The position numbers and the translations under genes were made by a program. This document shows positions 7,774 through 9,580 of a stretch of DNA of 9,580 bases, one piece after another. The notes below the pieces were generated by a model. That model was given only the letters and a program-made list of their open reading frames with translations. It searched no databases and was not told the origin of the DNA. Position 1 is the first letter of the stretch; every line of letters starts with the position of its first letter. Source of the stretch: an uncultured Clostridium sp. (lineage in GTDB: Bacteria; Bacillota; Clostridia; TANB77; CAG-508); contig CAMSQT010000035.1 of the NCBI GenBank assembly GCA_947062645.1, positions 1 through 9,580 on the forward strand, written 5' to 3'.

Positions 7774-8022
7774 TTATTTGTTTTTGCTTTCAATTTCTTG
7801 TAGTTCAAATCTGTATTTTTGTTCTACGTTTGGATATTTTTCGTGGTCTACTTCTGATAGAAACATATCTAATGGTCTAGCACATAGCATAGTGGTATCT
7901 CCATATAAGTGTCTATATATTACCATTTTTTCTTTTGTTTCGCTATGATAGGCAATGTCCTCTACTAGATAGTAGTCTCCTTTAAAGTGTTTGTAAATTC
8001 CTTTTACTTTTAATTCTCTCAT
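7774..8022 (-). CDS. DUF1653 domain-containing protein
   Basis: Small protein (82 aa) of a widespread family without an established function. The domain fills residues about 7-60, with [36 protein letters not shown] and a short acidic-basic tail. The family is compact and mostly beta, with no signal peptide or membrane segment visible. The ATG at 8022 has an ideal AGGAGG about 5 bases upstream. It is the first gene after the isoleucine T-box and lies 86 bases before ileS, so its expression should rise when tRNA-Ile is uncharged. Whether it has a job in translation or is simply carried along in the operon cannot be told from sequence. Confidence 0.88.
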   Translation of the reverse strand: MRELKVKGIYKHFKGDYYLVEDIAYHSETKEKMVIYRHLYGDTTMLCARPLDMFLSEVDHEKYPNVEQKYRFELQEIESKNK

Positions 8023-8096
8023 TTTTTCCTCCTTTTTTCTCCTTCTTCAAAAACAAAACAGTTTAACGTCGCAAGGTGTTGCTTTTCATTTGTTCT

Positions 8097-8146
8097 AAAA
8101 AAATAAAGCTATTTCAATCCTAATCATATTTAGGACGAAATAGCTT
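8097..8146 (-). terminator. T-box leader terminator
   Basis: The minus-strand AAGCTATTTCGTCCTAA and TTAGGATTGAAATAGCTTT form a long, nearly perfect hairpin with a 6-base loop, followed by TATTTTTTT. It lies immediately after the T-box sequence, as expected for the alternative to the antiterminator. Confidence 0.93.
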
Positions 8147-8378
8147 GAATTCCGCGGTACCACCTATTTTAGTAAATTGATATTTACTCTCTTCATTTTC
8201 CTTTAACGCAGGTCTCTACGGTCAAGCTTACTTTTTAATATCTATTCTTCAGTTTGACAACCAACTAAGGTGATAATAAATAATTTTTACTTACCAAATT
8301 TTCAGCTACCTTTGGCTCTCTTTTTAAGATATTTTATTATTTATCTTGTCCTTGTTATTGTTTTTCTTATTTTCTATT
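8097..8378 (-). promoter_or_regulatory. Isoleucine T-box riboswitch (specifier AUC)
   Basis: This leader accounts for most of the 433-base gap between the DUF1653 gene and the SUMF1 gene. Stem I runs from AAGG (8350-8353) to CCTT (8267-8270). Above the specifier loop, TAAATAAT pairs perfectly with ATTATTTA. The 3' side of that loop is TTATCA, which presents AUC (8272-8274), an Ile codon, followed by a purine. The distal part carries AGAGAGC and GCTGAAA, typical of stem I. A small stem III (8172-8177 with 8182-8187) precedes the T-box AGGTGGTACCGCG (8153-8165), followed by the terminator. Uncharged tRNA-Ile should stabilise the antiterminator and switch on DUF1653, ileS and proX. The stem assignments were drawn by eye. 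Confidence 0.95.
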
Positions 8379-8385
8379 GTTTATT

Positions 8386-8413
8386 ATTATATCATATTTT
8401 TTGGTTTTTGCAA
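8386..8413 (-). promoter_or_regulatory. Sigma-A-type promoter of the T-box operon
   Basis: The minus strand has -35 TTGCAA (8408-8413), a 16-bp spacer and a perfect -10 TATAAT (8386-8391). Transcription would begin near 8378, about 25 bases before stem I of the T-box. It lies 43 bases beyond the stop codon of the SUMF1 gene. I see no clear terminator for that gene in the gap. Confidence 0.82.
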
Positions 8414-8455
8414 GTGTTTTTTATTTAATTCTTCTTGAATTACTACCATATTAGT

Positions 8456-9580
8456 TTACAAATATAAAGCTACGCGAAACCCAATGTATCCTCTACCGAA
8501 ATCGTCTGGATTAACTCTAGAACGACTGGAAGGTGAACAATCTTTTCCTATATTGGTGTAAATGTTTCCTCGATAAACTCGGTATATTGTTGTATAAGCT
8601 TCCATAGTCCATTCCATAACATTTCCTGCCATATCATAAATGTTTTTTTCAGCATATTCTGGTTTTGAACCTGTTGCTGTTGGCGAAGAAGCATTATAAT
8701 GACCTCTACCCTCACTATTTCTTACATAAGAATCTTCTGCACAACTACCATTAATATAATTACTATCCATAAACTGCATAGTTGCATCCCATTGTATACC
8801 ATAACATAAAGTACTTGTTACACCTTGGTACTTATTAGTAGTAGCAAATTCTTTTGCTAATTTCACAGCCCCTACTTTTCCTCCTGTTTGACTTGTTCCT
8901 TCTATATCATTCATACTATTTCCCCATGGGACATTATTATACACATCTGCTCCTTTTTTTACTACTACATTTCCAGCACTATCTTTTCCTGCTTCAAATC
9001 TTCCTATATAAAATCCTTTATTATTTTTTACACTATTGTACATAGCACTATATTCATTTGCTTCAGTAGAATATCCATTGGCAAATGGTTCTGTACAATA
9101 AGTTAGCCAAGATTGTAGACTATTATCACTGTATCCTTCTATTGTTTTGAAGTTATTTATATTATCTACTGGCACCCAAACAAATTGATTTCCTGTTGAA
9201 TCTTCAATTACAACTCCTTCTGCTATCGTATCTGCCGAATCACTTGCTATTTTAAAGTCTGCTGGAACTATAAAATCCTTATTATCTGTATCCTTTACTT
9301 CTATTTTTTCTTCAAATACTTCTTTTTCTTTTGCTTCCTCCATTGAAATTGTTGGTATTTTATTTTTGTCTTCATTACTTCCTGTTATCTTTCCAGTCTC
9401 GCTATCTACCGTATACTCATTCCCTGATTTATCAAAAGTTACTTTTATTTTACCTCCATCTTCTTCTGCTGTTGCTCCTGCATTTTGATTATCTAAAGCT
9501 TTACCTAATTCATCTGCTGTAACCATTAAATCATTTCCACTATTGCTATCCAACTTATCTGCCATAACTGTACTATAAGC
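8456..9580 (-). CDS. SUMF1/FGE-sulfatase-domain protein, 5' end beyond the window
   Basis: The frame is open to the window edge: A-Y-S-T-V precedes the first Met at 9565, which has no ribosome binding site, so the true start is probably outside. The visible part has two regions. Residues 1-120 (counted from 9565) are acidic and contain KIKVTFDKSGNEYTVD, the style seen in pilin-like clostridial proteins. The domain from about 125 to 369 has FVWVPV, GFYIGRFEAGKD, VPWGNSM, NIYDMAGNVMEWT and a terminal GFRVALYL, all typical of the SUMF1 (C-type-lectin-like) fold. The paired catalytic cysteines of true formylglycine-generating enzymes are not in their usual places; Cys343 is about two residues off by eye. 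A binding or surface role is therefore more likely than an enzyme role. This is inference; the domain assignment is firm. Confidence 0.85.
   Translation of the reverse strand, partial: AYSTVMADKLDSNSGNDLMVTADELGKALDNQNAGATAEEDGGKIKVTFDKSGNEYTVDSETGKITGSNEDKNKIPTISMEEAKEKEVFEEKIEVKDTDNKDFIVPADFKIASDSADTIAEGVVIEDSTGNQFVWVPVDNINNFKTIEGYSDNSLQSWLTYCTEPFANGYSTEANEYSAMYNSVKNNKGFYIGRFEAGKDSAGNVVVKKGADVYNNVPWGNSMNDIEGTSQTGGKVGAVKLAKEFATTNKYQGVTSTLCYGIQWDATMQFMDSNYINGSCAEDSYVRNSEGRGHYNASSPTATGSKPEYAEKNIYDMAGNVMEWTMEAYTTIYRVYRGNIYTNIGKDCSPSSRSRVNPDDFGRGYIGFRVALYL

Overview
The window looks like chromosomal DNA of a low-GC Gram-positive bacterium, most likely an uncultured gut-type clostridium. The grounds are strongly AT-rich DNA, AGA-dominated arginine codons, strong AGGAGG-type ribosome binding sites, an isoleucine T-box leader, RNase Y and the rny-ymdB gene order. 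All eight genes lie on the minus strand, so transcription runs from high to low coordinates.

Layout in transcription order. (1) At the right edge is the 3' part of a secreted or pilin-like protein ending in an FGE-sulfatase/SUMF1-type (C-type-lectin fold) domain. (2) Next is a sigma-A-type promoter and a full Ile T-box leader (specifier AUC, T-box sequence, terminator). It controls a DUF1653 gene, ileS (isoleucyl-tRNA synthetase) and a ProX/YbaK-type prolyl-tRNA editing gene, closed by a terminator. A paired 25-bp repeat sits between DUF1653 and ileS and abuts the ileS ribosome binding site. (3) A second promoter drives a two-gene unit: a DUF3006 protein and a membrane-anchored ComEC-like metallo-beta-lactamase-fold hydrolase. 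(4) rny (RNase Y) follows, with a terminator. (5) ymdB, a metallophosphoesterase with its own promoter, ends at the left edge.

The most striking observation concerns reading frame. Three genes (ymdB, the hydrolase gene, ileS) each carry one apparent extra base, so the zero frame stops early while the +1 frame continues the expected protein. In all three, the place where the frame must change contains an in-frame CGG codon followed by A. Skipping the C and reading GGA (Gly) restores a full-length family member (256, 314 and 1048 residues). By hand scan of about 2,860 codons, these are the only three in-frame CGG codons; every other CGG trinucleotide in coding sequence is out of frame. Four of those out-of-frame cases are also CGGA and show no frame disruption. 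This fits +1 ribosomal frameshifting (or quadruplet decoding) at an unassigned or tRNA-starved CGG codon. Sequencing error is the main rival and must be excluded with reads.

Functionally the region is translation and RNA housekeeping: Ile-tRNA charging under tRNA-Ile control, editing of mischarged tRNA-Pro, RNase Y mRNA decay and its YmdB partner.
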